DNA of 64,000 nucleotides, taken from NCBI GenBank assembly GCA_022773585.1, contig JALEZZ010000009.1, positions 1 to 64,000 of the forward strand. Direction: 5' to 3'. The notes below the pieces were generated by a model. That model did no database searches, was not told the DNA's origin, and saw only the letters and a list, made by a program, of their open reading frames with translations. This stretch comes from Selenomonas sp. (lineage in GTDB: Bacteria > Bacillota > Negativicutes > Selenomonadales > Selenomonadaceae). The position numbers and the translations under genes were made by a program. Positions 56,140-64,000 of the stretch are shown piece after piece (the stretch's first letter is position 1; the number at the start of each line of letters is the position of its first letter).

Positions 56140-57063
56140 TCACTTGTGGAGGAAGTACTCATACGTCCGCCGCAGGCCCTCTTCGAGGCTTGTCTGCGGT
56201 TCCCAAGCAAGCGAGCGGCGCGCGCGGCCGTTTGCGAGGAGTGACTGGTAGATGTCGCCCTTGCGAGCCTCGGCAAAGTTCGGCGTAATGTTTTTTCCTG
56301 CGGCCTTGCTGAAAACTGCCACGAGCTCCTTGAGGCTCGTTTCCGTCTGCGTCGAAAGGTTGTAGGCGCGGTTTGCGTGCTCCGTGCGGAGTGCCGCGTC
56401 GATGCCGCGCGCGATGTCGCCTGCGTAGATGAAGTCGCGCGTCTGCCCGCCATCGCCATAAATCGTGATGTCTTTGCCTTCGGCGATGCGGCGCGCGAAG
56501 ATGCTGATGACGCCTCCCTCGCCGCCATCGCCCTGCCGCTCGCCGTAGACATTCGCAAAGCGCAGCACGACGTAGTCGAGACCATAGGCTTTGTGATAGA
56601 GGTCGAGGTAATGCTCGACCGTCACTTTCGAGAGACCGTAGAACGACAGTGGCCGCAAGGGCTCGAACTCGTCAATCGGCAGGTGATCTTCTGGCACATC
56701 GCCATAGCTCGCGGCCGTCGAGGCGAAAATCACGCGCTGCACGCCGTATCGCCGCGCCTGCTCGAGCACATGGATGGAACCGACGACGTTCTGCGTGCCG
56801 TCGAGCTCCGGGTCAGCCATCGAGACATGGACGGTCGTCTGTCCCGCGAGGTGCACGACGGCATCAAAATGCCCTGCCTCAAAGATATTCCCGAGCGCCT
56901 CGCTCGTCACGTCGCATTCGTGAATCTCCGTGCCTTCGGGGAGGTTTTCGCGCAATCCCGTCGTAAAATTGTCCACGACAGCAACCTGCTCGCCCTCTGC
57001 CTGCAAGAGCCGCACGAGATGCGAGCCGATGAAACCCGCGCCGCCTGTCACCAAGACCTTCAT
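56140..57063 (-). CDS. NAD-dependent sugar-nucleotide epimerase (GalE-like)
   Basis: Extended short-chain dehydrogenase, 307 aa. NAD site VTGGAGFIGSHLVRLLQAEG (residues 4-23), VVHLAGQTTVHVSMADPELD, catalytic serine region IFASTAASYGDVPEDHLP, YGLSK with the Tyr-Lys pair, and FANVYGERQGDGGEGGVIS. Family features fit UDP-glucose/UDP-GlcNAc 4-epimerases; exact sugar unknown. It would feed surface polysaccharide synthesis. AAGGAG precedes the ATG; monocistronic between the Fic operator and holA. Confidence 0.87.
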   Translation of the reverse strand: MKVLVTGGAGFIGSHLVRLLQAEGEQVAVVDNFTTGLRENLPEGTEIHECDVTSEALGNIFEAGHFDAVVHLAGQTTVHVSMADPELDGTQNVVGSIHVLEQARRYGVQRVIFASTAASYGDVPEDHLPIDEFEPLRPLSFYGLSKVTVEHYLDLYHKAYGLDYVVLRFANVYGERQGDGGEGGVISIFARRIAEGKDITIYGDGGQTRDFIYAGDIARGIDAALRTEHANRAYNLSTQTETSLKELVAVFSKAAGKNITPNFAEARKGDIYQSLLANGRARRSLAWEPQTSLEEGLRRTYEYFLHK

Positions 57064-57145
57064 ATCAAAAATCTCCTTTTGTAATTCCTGAATTTCAATT
57101 CGGGGTACATCCTAGCACCTCGGAGTTACATCTTTGTAAACCGCT

Positions 57146-58243
57146 TCACGTGCAGAGCTCGATGACGATGTGCTCGAGGAGTTCATTGCCGCCACGCCCT
57201 GTCTTCATCGCATAGTCAGCATCCGCGATGTCGAGGAACGACTGCCGCAGCTGCGCATCGGAAAAACGCGCCGCCGAGCGGCCGAGCTTTTCCGCGATGA
57301 ATGGATGGAGGCCGAGCGGTTTTGCAAGTGCCTTGCCGCGCACGCCGTCCGCCATCAGGAGCCGCACCTGCCAGAGCTGGCGCACATGGCGCGCGAGCAG
57401 CACGAGCAGCACCGTGAAATACGTGCCATCCGCCAGCTGCCGCGCGAGGAGCGCCAGCGCTTTTTTCGCATCCTTTGCGCTGATGGCGTCCATGAGCGCA
57501 AAGACCGAGACCTCCGGCAAACCCGCGAAGACCTCGATGAGCTCCTGCTTCGTAATGCACCGTGCCTTCGAGAACAGCGCGATCTTGTCGAACTCCGAAT
57601 CGAGGTACGACAGCGAGATCTGCTGCATCATCGAGACGGCATTGACGAAATACTCGTAGGCATCGCGGTCGAGATCCTTGTTCATGGACTGCAGCTTCCC
57701 CTGCAGCCAGTCGTTGATGTTCCAGGCGCGCACGGGCTCGGCCTCGAGCACGAGCCCCGCCTTCTCGACCGTCTTCGTGAGCTTCTTGCGCTTGTCCGGC
57801 TTCTCGCCCATGACGAAGATGACATACGAGAAATCGGGCATCGCGAGGAGTTCTGCCTGCAGCCGTTCGAGTTTCTTATCGGCGGACGATTTCGTCTTCG
57901 CGCCCTTTCCACGCTTCATGCCGCCCGATGCGACGGCATCATCGCCCTCCGCGTCGCCGTCCGCTGCCGCGCTCTTCTTCGCCGCGCGGAACAGTGTCGT
58001 ATCCTCGACGACGACGACGTTCTGCGGAATCAGGAACGGCACGGTCTCGAGCAGCCCGATGAGCTGGTCGCCATCGACGTCGCCTGTGAGCTTCGTCAGG
58101 CCGTCCCGCTGCCCGCCGTCCGGAAAGAGCTGCGCGAGCACGGCTTCGAGCGCGCGGTCGATGTAGTAGCGCTCCTCGCCCGCAAGCAGCAGTACATGCG
58201 GCACGCCCTTCTTGAGCTGCACCATGAATTCTCCGAATTTCAC
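57146..58243 (-). CDS. holA: DNA polymerase III subunit delta
   Basis: Clamp-loader subunit that opens the beta clamp, 365 aa. N-terminal VLLLAGEERYYIDRALEAVL, NVVVVEDTTLF, a domain II with VIFVMGEKPDKRKKLTKTVE, and the C-terminal collar region (LLVLLARHVRQLWQVRLL, then LRQSFLDIADADYAMKTGRG). A charged insertion (about residues 95-120, rich in Ala/Asp/Lys) sits after the first strand set. Standard HolA otherwise. An insertion sequence ends just upstream of its promoter. Confidence 0.95.
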   Translation of the reverse strand: MKFGEFMVQLKKGVPHVLLLAGEERYYIDRALEAVLAQLFPDGGQRDGLTKLTGDVDGDQLIGLLETVPFLIPQNVVVVEDTTLFRAAKKSAAADGDAEGDDAVASGGMKRGKGAKTKSSADKKLERLQAELLAMPDFSYVIFVMGEKPDKRKKLTKTVEKAGLVLEAEPVRAWNINDWLQGKLQSMNKDLDRDAYEYFVNAVSMMQQISLSYLDSEFDKIALFSKARCITKQELIEVFAGLPEVSVFALMDAISAKDAKKALALLARQLADGTYFTVLLVLLARHVRQLWQVRLLMADGVRGKALAKPLGLHPFIAEKLGRSAARFSDAQLRQSFLDIADADYAMKTGRGGNELLEHIVIELCT

Positions 58244-58269
58244 GTTCCCGTCCCCTTCTTTCTACATTA

Positions 58270-58298
58270 AATTTAGCAGGGCAGCCTCCATCCGTCAA
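58270..58298 (-). promoter_or_regulatory. Promoter of holA
   Basis: TTGACG and TAAATT on the minus strand with a 17-base spacer; the insertion sequence begins 17 bases upstream of the -35. Confidence 0.65.
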
Positions 58299-58314
58299 GA
58301 AAGATTCATTTTCG

Positions 58315-60138
58315 GGCGTGTTTCAAAAACAGGCATTTTAGGTTGACACTTCCAATAAAAACAGCATAAAGCAACACCCCCATATGAGAATAATCGTCGT
58401 TTAATTTTCACTTTTGTATATGCAATTATGCCGCTTTGCGACGATTCCAAGAAGACCAAAAACCGCGTTCTTCGAGCAGATCAATGAGCTCAGGCCATGA
58501 CTCGCCCGTCATGATCTCTACGGGGCTGCGCCCCTGCCTGGACTTCACTCTCGACCTGCGGTACTTCTTCGTATTCAGATGAAGCTGCACCAAGCTGTAG
58601 AAGCTGTCCGAGACGCACTTCTTGATGTTCATGTAAGCCCTGAGGCGACTGTTGACATTCTCGACCAAACTGCTGGCACGCTTGGTGCCCATGACAATCC
58701 TGTCATGCACCTTCCGCGCCGCTTCGAAACGCTCCGAGCCTATGACTGCCAGCGCTTGCCGAGTAAGTTCTGCATAGGCAACCGATTCTTTGGCTACGCT
58801 CCAACGTCTGTAGAGCAGCTTGAACGCTTCCACCGGAAGCCCCAGCTCTCGTGCAGCTCGCTGGAAGCGCTCGAACAATCTGCCCAAGAAAAGCAAGAGC
58901 GCGGGAAGTCTTGCCTTGAACCGGCAGATTTCCGTGCGGAGTTCATAAGCCCATTTATGTCGGCGGGCCGCAGTCTCCATTTCGGTTGTCAGCCAATCCA
59001 TGAGTTCCATGACATCTTTCAGGGGATAACCGCTGAAAGAAAGGAGCTCGTGGATCCAGTCATAGAGGCATTCCACAAGGTCATGATCTTCGACCATGAC
59101 CGGCATCTTGGCTTGACATTCATCCAGCCGTTTCTTCTTCGTCCGGATGCGCTCGCTCCAAGGGCGTTTCGCGCGATCTACCGCCTTCTCCAAGTCATAA
59201 CAGGCAGAAACTTCGCCGAGGATATGCTTTTGGAAACGGCATACAGCGCCGCCGATGTCTTTCAATGCATGGAAGACGTCGATCTGGACATTTGTATTCG
59301 GAAAAGCCGCCTTGACACCACTGAGAAGCCCCCTGCCTGCATCGCTGATGGCGACTTCCAGGTCGAGCCCGGAGTCCTTCAACGTTTCCATGACCAGCTG
59401 CCAGGTCTCGCCCTTGCGGTCGTCCATGGCTTGCATCAGGTAAACGTAGGTGGAATCGGCATCCACGCCCGTGAAGACGGGGTTGTCGCTGCCGTCGAAT
59501 ATTTCGTCGTTGGCGCCTTGATGAATGTTGTGCAACGGAATGCTTTGCGTAATCTGCGCCGCAAAGGCTCCGGCCTTGTTCAGCAATTCGCTGATGTATC
59601 CGATGGATGGCGAAACATCCTTGCCGTAAATACGGGTCAACACACGCTGGATACCTTCGATGGAAGAATGACCGTCCAATGCCAGCGACAGGATGGCCTT
59701 GTCCACATCCTTCTTGGTGACAAGAACGCAGTGGACGGGGACATCCAGCAGGCCACGGGCTTTGGATTCCACGTTGAAGATCCGGGTGATGCTCTTGTAT
59801 ACGGCTTGCCGAGAAACTTGAAAAGCTCGTGCCACATCGGACACGGTCATGCCGATGTCCTTCCGCACGGCGGACAATCCGACCATTCCCACGAGTAAGG
59901 CTTGGTAATTGCGTTGCATCCGCAACGGTGAAAAAATACTTTTCACAACTGGAGTTGTGTTGTAAAATGGCGTTAGCATACGGTACATCTCCTATGTCTG
60001 ACGTTGTGATTTTCTTTTTCTACTCACATTATAAGACATCTGAGGTGGCTGTATGCTTTTGTTTTATTTGAACAGCAGTTGAGAAAATTGTTCGCGGGGT
60101 AAAGTGTCAACCAGATTTAGGCGATTTTGAAACACGCC
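58315..60138 (-). mobile_element. Insertion sequence, 1824 bp, family not assigned
   Basis: Bounded by imperfect terminal inverted repeats of about 38 bases: both ends start GGCGTGTTTCAAAA and, after 10-12 variable bases, share GGTTGACACTT. One gene fills the element. No target-site duplication is evident in the flanks. Confidence 0.85.
58426..59988 (-). CDS. DDE transposase of the insertion sequence
   Basis: 520 aa and intact. An N-terminal helix-turn-helix (MTVSDVARAFQVSRQAVYKS) is followed by an RNase-H-type catalytic domain. Candidate acidic residues: D in FTGVDADSTYVYLMQAMDD, D in EVAISDAGRGLLSGVKAAF or NVQIDVFHALKDI, and E in SSLVENVNSRLRAYMNIKK. The C-terminal HLNTKKYRRSRVKSRQGRSP is basic. 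It resembles large DDE transposases found in Firmicutes; I cannot place the IS family confidently. Apparently able to move, since both ends and the frame are complete. Confidence 0.82.
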   Translation of the reverse strand: MYRMLTPFYNTTPVVKSIFSPLRMQRNYQALLVGMVGLSAVRKDIGMTVSDVARAFQVSRQAVYKSITRIFNVESKARGLLDVPVHCVLVTKKDVDKAILSLALDGHSSIEGIQRVLTRIYGKDVSPSIGYISELLNKAGAFAAQITQSIPLHNIHQGANDEIFDGSDNPVFTGVDADSTYVYLMQAMDDRKGETWQLVMETLKDSGLDLEVAISDAGRGLLSGVKAAFPNTNVQIDVFHALKDIGGAVCRFQKHILGEVSACYDLEKAVDRAKRPWSERIRTKKKRLDECQAKMPVMVEDHDLVECLYDWIHELLSFSGYPLKDVMELMDWLTTEMETAARRHKWAYELRTEICRFKARLPALLLFLGRLFERFQRAARELGLPVEAFKLLYRRWSVAKESVAYAELTRQALAVIGSERFEAARKVHDRIVMGTKRASSLVENVNSRLRAYMNIKKCVSDSFYSLVQLHLNTKKYRRSRVKSRQGRSPVEIMTGESWPELIDLLEERGFWSSWNRRKAA

Positions 60139-60212
60139 TAAAAATCCATCAGCATGCCGATGCACATCAGCGCCACGCCGCCAACCTGTACAAACCGTCG
60201 CAGATTCCGCAT
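60138..60212 (-). pseudogene. Small hydrophobic protein gene, truncated by the IS
   Basis: A start with AAAGGATG upstream leads into 24 codons: a basic N-terminus (MRNLRRFVQ) then a hydrophobic stretch (VGGVALMCIGMLMDF). It stops at TAG formed with the last bases of the insertion sequence. It looks like the first membrane segment of a longer small protein; no continuation can be recognised on the far side of the element. Confidence 0.5.
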
Positions 60213-60287
60213 GAGATCACATCCTTTCTGTTCGAAGGTTCTTTCTTCCTATTCTATCACAATCCATCGCCCTTCGCACCTGCTTCT

Positions 60288-60543
60288 CTTGGCTCCCTCT
60301 CAGAGGGAGCTGTCGCCGCAGGCGACTGAAGGAGTCTCACAACATCGTAGATTTTAATTCTCGATTGTTTCTTATGCGGGCTATGCAGTTGCTTCTTTCG
60401 ACGCCCGCATAAACAACAATCGTGCATCTCAAACGCCGAGCTTGTGAGACAGCCTTACGGCATAAGCGACCGCATAGGCGCTGAAGCGCCTTGCGTCTGC
60501 TTATCCCTCCGCCCTTCGGGCACCTCCCTCTGAGAGGGCGGCT
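60288..60543. repeat. Palindromic repeat family A, full copy 2
   Basis: Fills most of the gene-free stretch between the truncated small gene and larE. It has CCCTCTCAGAGGG plus a CGCCGCAGGCG hairpin, GAGTCTCACAA, CGATTGTTTCTTATGCGGGC, then CGCCCGCATAAACAACAATCG and TTGTGAGAC, with CCCTCTGAGAGGG at the other end. The right side carries an extra insertion (about 60450-60510) compared with copy 1. Confidence 0.8.
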
Positions 60544-61370
60544 TATGATTGCATCAGTCCCTCATTCATGCTGCCCGACCGGAATCCTCTGAGGTCGATC
60601 GAGACATAACGGAATCCGAGTGCGCGGAGCTTCTGCTCCGTTTCCTCCCTGAGCCCCGGCGTCTCGAAAAACCTCCCAATGTCCTCCGGCAGCAACTCGA
60701 TCCGCGCGAGCGTGCCGTCCTCATGTACGCGCACGCGCAGCTGGCGGAAGCCCTTTGCCATCAGGAACTCCTCCGCGCGGTTCACGCGGTCGAGTCCGTC
60801 CGCCGTCAGCTCCTCGCCATAGGCAAACCGCGACGCGAGGCACGCGAACGACGGCTTGTCCCACGTCGCAAGCCCGCGCTCTCTCGACAGCGCGCGGATG
60901 TCCGCCTTCGTGAGCCCTGCCGCATGCAGCGGGCTCACGATGCCGAGCTCCCCCAGCGCCCGCCGCCCGGGCCGGTAATCGCCATCATCATCGAGATTCG
61001 ACCCATCCGCCACCGCCGCGAGCCCGCGCGCCCGCGCCAGCTCCACCATCTTCGAAAACAGCGCATGCTTGCAGAGATAGCAGCGGTCCTTCGGATTCTC
61101 CGCAACGCCCGGAATCGCGAGCGTATCAAACGGCACGACCACATGCTCGATGCCGCGCCCCCGACAGAACGCCGCCGCCTCCTCCACATCCCTCTGCGGC
61201 ACGAATGGAGATGAGGCCGTAAACGCCACAGCCTTCGCCCCAAGCACCTCGTGCGCGACATCGAGAAGGAACGTCGAATCGACGCCAGAAGAAAAAGCGA
61301 CGGCAGCGGAGTTGAGGCGGGTGAGAAGGGACTTCAGCCGCTCTGATTTCACAACGAGATTTTGTTCCAT
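60543..61370 (-). CDS. larE: LarE-type sacrificial sulphur transferase
   Basis: ATP-PPase that activates nicotinic-acid-derived precursor and donates its own cysteine sulphur to build the nickel-pincer cofactor of lactate racemase. PP-loop AVAFSSGVDSTFLLDVAHE (about residues 22-40), DRCYLCKHALFSKMVE, DGSNLDDDGDYRPGRRAL, and the conserved cysteine in KPSFACLASRFAYGE. 275 aa is typical. larA, larB and larC are not in the window. GGAGGG precedes the ATG. Flanked on both sides by family A repeats. Confidence 0.92.
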   Translation of the reverse strand: MEQNLVVKSERLKSLLTRLNSAAVAFSSGVDSTFLLDVAHEVLGAKAVAFTASSPFVPQRDVEEAAAFCRGRGIEHVVVPFDTLAIPGVAENPKDRCYLCKHALFSKMVELARARGLAAVADGSNLDDDGDYRPGRRALGELGIVSPLHAAGLTKADIRALSRERGLATWDKPSFACLASRFAYGEELTADGLDRVNRAEEFLMAKGFRQLRVRVHEDGTLARIELLPEDIGRFFETPGLREETEQKLRALGFRYVSIDLRGFRSGSMNEGLMQS

Positions 61371-61394
61371 GAAATGCCCTCCTGAGAAAGATAC

Positions 61395-61497
61395 GTCGAA
61401 GCCCGCATAAACAACACTCCAGAATTAAAAGCGCCGATATTGTGAGACTCCCTCAGTCTCGCTACCGCTCGACAGCTCCCTCTGAGAGGGAGCCTTT
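61395..61497. repeat. Palindromic repeat family A, right half (copy 3)
   Basis: Begins with GCCCGCATAAACAACA, continues with GCCGATATTGTGAGACTCCC and ends in CCCTCTGAGAGGGAGCC, matching the right half of copy 1 almost base for base. The left half is absent; upstream is the larE start. Confidence 0.75.
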
Positions 61498-61514
61498 CAA
61501 TAAGCACGCACTCC

Positions 61515-61612
61515 AGGCTCCCTCCCAGAGGGAGCTGTCAGCCGAACGGCTGACTGAGGGAGTCTCACAAGCACGGCACAGGAAATGCACGATTGCAGCT
61601 TACGCGGGAAAC
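61515..61612. repeat. Palindromic repeat family A, left half (copy 4)
   Basis: Starts GGCTCCCTCCCAGAGGGAGC, has CAGCCGAACGGCTG and GAGGGAGTCTCACAA, and ends near ACGATTGCAGCTTACGCGGG, matching the left half of copy 1. Together with the right half just before it, it gives a back-to-back arrangement. Confidence 0.75.
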
Positions 61613-61631
61613 AAAAAATTGCTTGCCCCCG

Positions 61632-61757
61632 CTCCGCGTGCACCAGCCCAGCTTCGAGCGGTCAGGGGAGGCCTGCAAGAAACCCGTTAAGGAATCGTCC
61701 GTGGGTTTCGGCAGGCCTCCCCTGGCCGCGTCCGACCGCAAGCCCATCTCCGCGACC
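61632..61757. repeat. Palindromic repeat family B, copy 1
   Basis: Flank GCTCCGCGTGC and CTTCGA, then a 72-bp palindrome (61658-61729): outer 19-bp arms, inner AAACCC/GGGTTT, and the fixed loop GTTAAGGAATCGTCCGT; then GTCCGACCGCAAGCCC. Confidence 0.85.
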
Positions 61758-61768
61758 ACGAACAGTTG

Positions 61769-61896
61769 CTCCGCGTGCATCAAACCCTGCTTCGAGCGGG
61801 CACGGGGGATTCGCAAGAAATCCGTTAAGGAATCGTCCGTGGATTTCGGTGAATCCCCCGTGCCCGCGTCCGACCGCAAGCCCCTCTCCGCGAAGC
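61769..61896. repeat. Palindromic repeat family B, copy 2
   Basis: Same plan and length (palindrome 61796-61867) with different arms: GGCACGGGGGATTCGC opposite GTGAATCCCCCGTGCC, and inner AAATCC/GGATTT. The loop is identical to copy 1. It ends 6 bases before the nucleosidase stop codon. Confidence 0.85.
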
Positions 61897-61902
61897 CCGT
61901 CC

Positions 61903-62673
61903 TTACTTCCGCGTCCACCACTCGCGCAGCACCTCCATCACGAACCTCTGGCACGCCGGCCCCGTCCCGAGATCCCACGGATCCTGATTGTGGAGGATGC
62001 TATTCGAAATGATGCGGATTGCGAGGAACGGCACACCGAGCGACTGGCAGATCTGCGCGACCGCGTCCCCCTCCATCTCCTCGCAGAGCGACCCATAAAA
62101 TTCATGCAGGAACTTCACGCGGTCGATCGCGCAGTTCCAGCTGTCGCACGTCCCGATCACGCCCTCGACGACCTTGCCGCGCGTGTACCGCACTGCCGCC
62201 TGCCGCGCCGCCGCGAGCAGACCCGCGTCCGCCGCATGCTGCACCTCCTGCGTGAATTCGCCCTTTTCCGCATCCCATGCAAAGACGCCGAGCTTCTTGA
62301 GATCGTCATACGGCGCCCCCGCGCCCGCCGGACGGTAATGCGACTGCCACGCCGACTCATTGACCGTCTGCGCGCCGAGCACGATATCGTAGACATTGAG
62401 CTCTTCATCGTGCGCGCCCGCCGTCCCCTGGCTGATGAGCGCCGCCGGATGATACCGCTCAATCGCGATGGCCGCAAGCGCCGCCGCATTTGCCATGCCC
62501 CACTGCGTCTCAGAGATTACGAGCGGATGGCCGCCGAGCCGCCCGCGCACCATGCGCCACGGCCCCCACGGCTCCTCCACGGCCTCCGTCATCGCCCCGA
62601 TGAGCTCCGCCGTCTCGACAGACATCGCGCCCTGCACGACGACCGGCCGTTCCTGTTCTTCTTTCACATCCAC
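61903..62673 (-). CDS. MTA/SAH-nucleosidase-like nucleoside phosphorylase family protein
   Basis: PNP/UDP phosphorylase superfamily, 256 aa. MSVETAELIGAM and VISETQWGMANAAALAAIA near the start, ALISQGTAGAHDEELNVYD as the phosphate/ribose strand, and CEEMEGDAVAQICQSLGVPF with the ribose-binding MEGD motif, then AIRIISNSI. This fits methylthioadenosine/adenosylhomocysteine nucleosidase, but an extended insertion (about residues 100-160) makes the exact substrate uncertain. The start is uncertain: GTG at 62673 is 2 bases after AGGAGG; the GTG two codons later is better spaced. Confidence 0.8.
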   Translation of the reverse strand: MDVKEEQERPVVVQGAMSVETAELIGAMTEAVEEPWGPWRMVRGRLGGHPLVISETQWGMANAAALAAIAIERYHPAALISQGTAGAHDEELNVYDIVLGAQTVNESAWQSHYRPAGAGAPYDDLKKLGVFAWDAEKGEFTQEVQHAADAGLLAAARQAAVRYTRGKVVEGVIGTCDSWNCAIDRVKFLHEFYGSLCEEMEGDAVAQICQSLGVPFLAIRIISNSILHNQDPWDLGTGPACQRFVMEVLREWWTRK

Positions 62674-62802
62674 CGCCTCCTCGTTCTAGCATCTATATTC
62701 TACATCCGCCGAAAAAATCCTTGTCCGCGCCTTGCCCGCGCCCCCGCTTTCCCTTACAATGAAGAAAACCACGACCCCATCCACAGCAAGCGAGGCGGCA
62801 CC

Positions 62803-63483
62803 ATGAAGCTCACCATCTCCGGCATCCCCGTCGAAGTCACGCGCAAGCGCATCAAGAACATCTACCTGCGCGTCAAGCCCGACGGCCGCGCCCTGCTCTC
62901 CGCCCCCACGCACATGACGCGCGAAGAAATCGACGCCTTTTTGCGCGCCCGCACCAGCTGGCTCCAGAAAAACGTCGCCGCCGCCAAAAGCCATCCGCCG
63001 CTCGCCCCCGCCTCCGCCGCCACCGGCGAGACCCTCTACCTCTGGGGCCGGCCGCACGTCCTCATCGTCCGCGAAATCCCCGGCTGCCGCCCGCACGCCG
63101 CCAAAGACGGTGCACGCATCCTCCTCACCGTCCGCCCCGGCACCGACGCCCCCCATCGCGCCGCCCTGCTCAAAGAAATCCTGCGCGGCGAACTCTCAAA
63201 AGCCATCGCCCGCCGCCTCCCCGTCATCGAACACCTCACCGGCCTCCACGCCGAAGAATGGCGCACGAAAGACATGAAGACGAGATGGGGCACCTGCAAC
63301 ATCCAGAAACGAAGAATCTGGATCAATTTGCAGCTCGTCCACCATCCGGAAATCTGCCTCGACTACATTTTGCTGCACGAGCTGCTGCATCTTGTGGAGA
63401 AATATCACAACGAGAGATTCTACGGGCTCATGACAAAATTTATGCCAGAGTGGAGGAAAGTGCGGGCGCTCCTGAACCAGTAG
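62803..63483 (+). CDS. YgjP-like M48-type zinc metallopeptidase (DUF45)
   Basis: 226 aa. SprT/YgjP-like peptidase: the zinc site is in LLHELLHLVEKYHNERF (HExxH plus a downstream His), preceded by KTRWGTCNIQKRRIWINLQL, which is the family signature. The N-terminal part (RKRIKNIYLRVKPDGRALLS) is typical. Often placed next to restriction systems as YgjP, but the function here is unknown. GAGGCGG precedes the ATG at 62803. The second half (about 63300 on) is less GC-rich than the first. Confidence 0.88.
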   Translation: MKLTISGIPVEVTRKRIKNIYLRVKPDGRALLSAPTHMTREEIDAFLRARTSWLQKNVAAAKSHPPLAPASAATGETLYLWGRPHVLIVREIPGCRPHAAKDGARILLTVRPGTDAPHRAALLKEILRGELSKAIARRLPVIEHLTGLHAEEWRTKDMKTRWGTCNIQKRRIWINLQLVHHPEICLDYILLHELLHLVEKYHNERFYGLMTKFMPEWRKVRALLNQ

Positions 63484-63620
63484 CTCCGCGTGCGTTGAGC
63501 CCATCTTCGAGCGTGCAGGGGAGGCCTGCAAGAAACCCGTTAAGGAATCGTCCGTGGGTTTCGGCAGGCCTCCCCTGCACGCGTCCGCGCACGAACAACC
63601 CTCCGCGACCCATCAGCCCT
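63484..63620. repeat. Palindromic repeat family B, copy 3
   Basis: Palindrome 63511-63582 with arms GTGCAGGGGAGGCCTGC and GCAGGCCTCCCCTGCAC, inner AAACCC/GGGTTT and the fixed loop. Flanks GCTCCGCGTGC and CTTCGA as in the other copies. It lies directly after the metallopeptidase stop. Confidence 0.85.
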
Positions 63621-63634
63621 CCTCCGCGACCACG

Positions 63635-63664
63635 AAAAAAGAGCCCCCGCTTCGCGAGAGCCCT
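63635..63664 (-). terminator. Terminator after rfbC
   Basis: Minus strand AGGGCTCTCGC pairs with GCGGGGGCTCT (with wobbles) around GAA, followed by six T, just past the rfbC stop. Confidence 0.8.
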
Positions 63665-63669
63665 CCCTA

Positions 63670-64000
63670 TCATTCATACACGAAATTCAGCGTCGTCGCC
63701 GCCCGTTCCTTGAGCGTCGGCGCCTTCTGATCCTTATCCGACAGAATCGTCGGCTGAATCGGCCACTTCACACCGATGTCCGGGTCGTCCCAGCGGATGT
63801 TGCCGTCGCACTCCGGCGCGTAGTAGTTGTCCGCCTTGTACTGCACCTCGACATCATCCGTCAGCGTGATGAAGCCGTGCGCGAAGCCGCGCGGGATGAA
63901 GAGCTGGCGCTTGTTCTCGGCCGAGAGCTCGACGCCGACCCACTCGCCGTACTGCGGCGAACCCTTGCGGATGTCAACGGCCACGTCGAAAATCGTGCCG
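63670..64000 (-). CDS. rfbC: dTDP-4-dehydrorhamnose 3,5-epimerase, C-terminal part
   Basis: Third step of dTDP-L-rhamnose synthesis. The frame runs out of the window at its N-terminal side; visible sequence begins GTIFDVAVDIRKGSPQYG and contains LFIPRGFAHGFITLTDDVEV (cupin fold) and CDGNIRWDDPDIGVKWP. The missing part holds the catalytic histidine. It implies rhamnose-containing surface glycan, and more rfb genes are expected upstream of the window edge. Confidence 0.93.
   Translation of the reverse strand, partial: GTIFDVAVDIRKGSPQYGEWVGVELSAENKRQLFIPRGFAHGFITLTDDVEVQYKADNYYAPECDGNIRWDDPDIGVKWPIQPTILSDKDQKAPTLKERAATTLNFVYE

Noticed and set aside
58300..60150. Target-site duplication around the insertion sequence
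   Set aside because: Flanking bases (CATTTTCG on one side, TAAAAATC on the other) do not give a convincing direct repeat.
61632..63620. Family B repeats as a CRISPR array
   Set aside because: The copies are unevenly spaced, separated by genes, palindromic over their whole length, and there are no short unique spacers or cas genes.

Overview
The window is a high-GC chromosomal segment of a Gram-negative-type Firmicute (Negativicutes, most likely Selenomonadaceae such as Mitsuokella or Selenomonas). The reasoning is an S-layer-homology (SLH) domain porin of the OmpM type, which is typical of diderm Firmicutes; a PTS/LicT sugar system; a dTDP-rhamnose gene; and Firmicute housekeeping genes (dnaG-rpoD, trmK-nif3, CBS-type pyrophosphatase, pcrA). 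The genus is an inference. Almost every gene lies on the minus strand; yigZ, proC, the TtcA-like gene and the YgjP-like gene are the plus-strand exceptions.

Layout. 1-9.1 kb: a transposase tail, a ROK kinase, a chemoreceptor, an amino-acid permease, yigZ, an iron-sulphur GltD-like oxidoreductase, proC and an aldo/keto reductase. 9.1-10.4 kb: a DUF815 AAA ATPase. 10.5-20.2 kb: a tightly packed 2-aminoethylphosphonate (AEP) operon. It holds PEP mutase fused to a cytidylyltransferase-like domain, phosphonopyruvate decarboxylase, AEP transaminase, a LicC/PntC-like nucleotidyltransferase, LicD, a decayed second licD, and two paralogous alkaline-phosphatase-superfamily proteins without visible signal peptides or membrane segments. 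This reads as synthesis of AEP, CMP activation and attachment to a glycan, and it is the best candidate here for an incompletely described system. 20.3-21.8 kb: an OFA-family transporter behind what looks like a ZTP riboswitch.

21.8-34.5 kb: a beta-glucoside system. It comprises a LicT antiterminator, a bglP-bglA PTS pair, and an envelope operon (SLH porin, secreted GH3 glucosidase, esterase, DUF1593 protein), with sppA behind it. LicT-type antiterminator (RAT) sequences precede licT, the porin gene and bglP (twice). At the porin and bglP the RAT 3' arm overlaps a hairpin that would bury the Shine-Dalgarno sequence, suggesting control of translation. 34.5-46.7 kb: an EAL/degenerate-GGDEF protein, leuS with a leader terminator, yitT, nif3, trmK, tRNA-Asn, rpoD, dnaG and a dGTPase. 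46.7-49.7 kb: an MmeI-like single-chain restriction-modification enzyme and tRNA-Lys. 49.8-58.2 kb: pcrA, ppaC, a TtcA-like enzyme, a Fic protein under a 66-bp palindromic promoter, a sugar epimerase and holA.

58.3-64 kb: an insertion sequence that cut a small gene, larE, a nucleosidase, a YgjP-like metallopeptidase and a partial rfbC. Two families of palindromic intergenic repeats are interspersed here; one shows compensatory base changes between copies. No rRNA, CRISPR array or prophage was seen. All functions are read from motifs and context by eye; no database search was possible.
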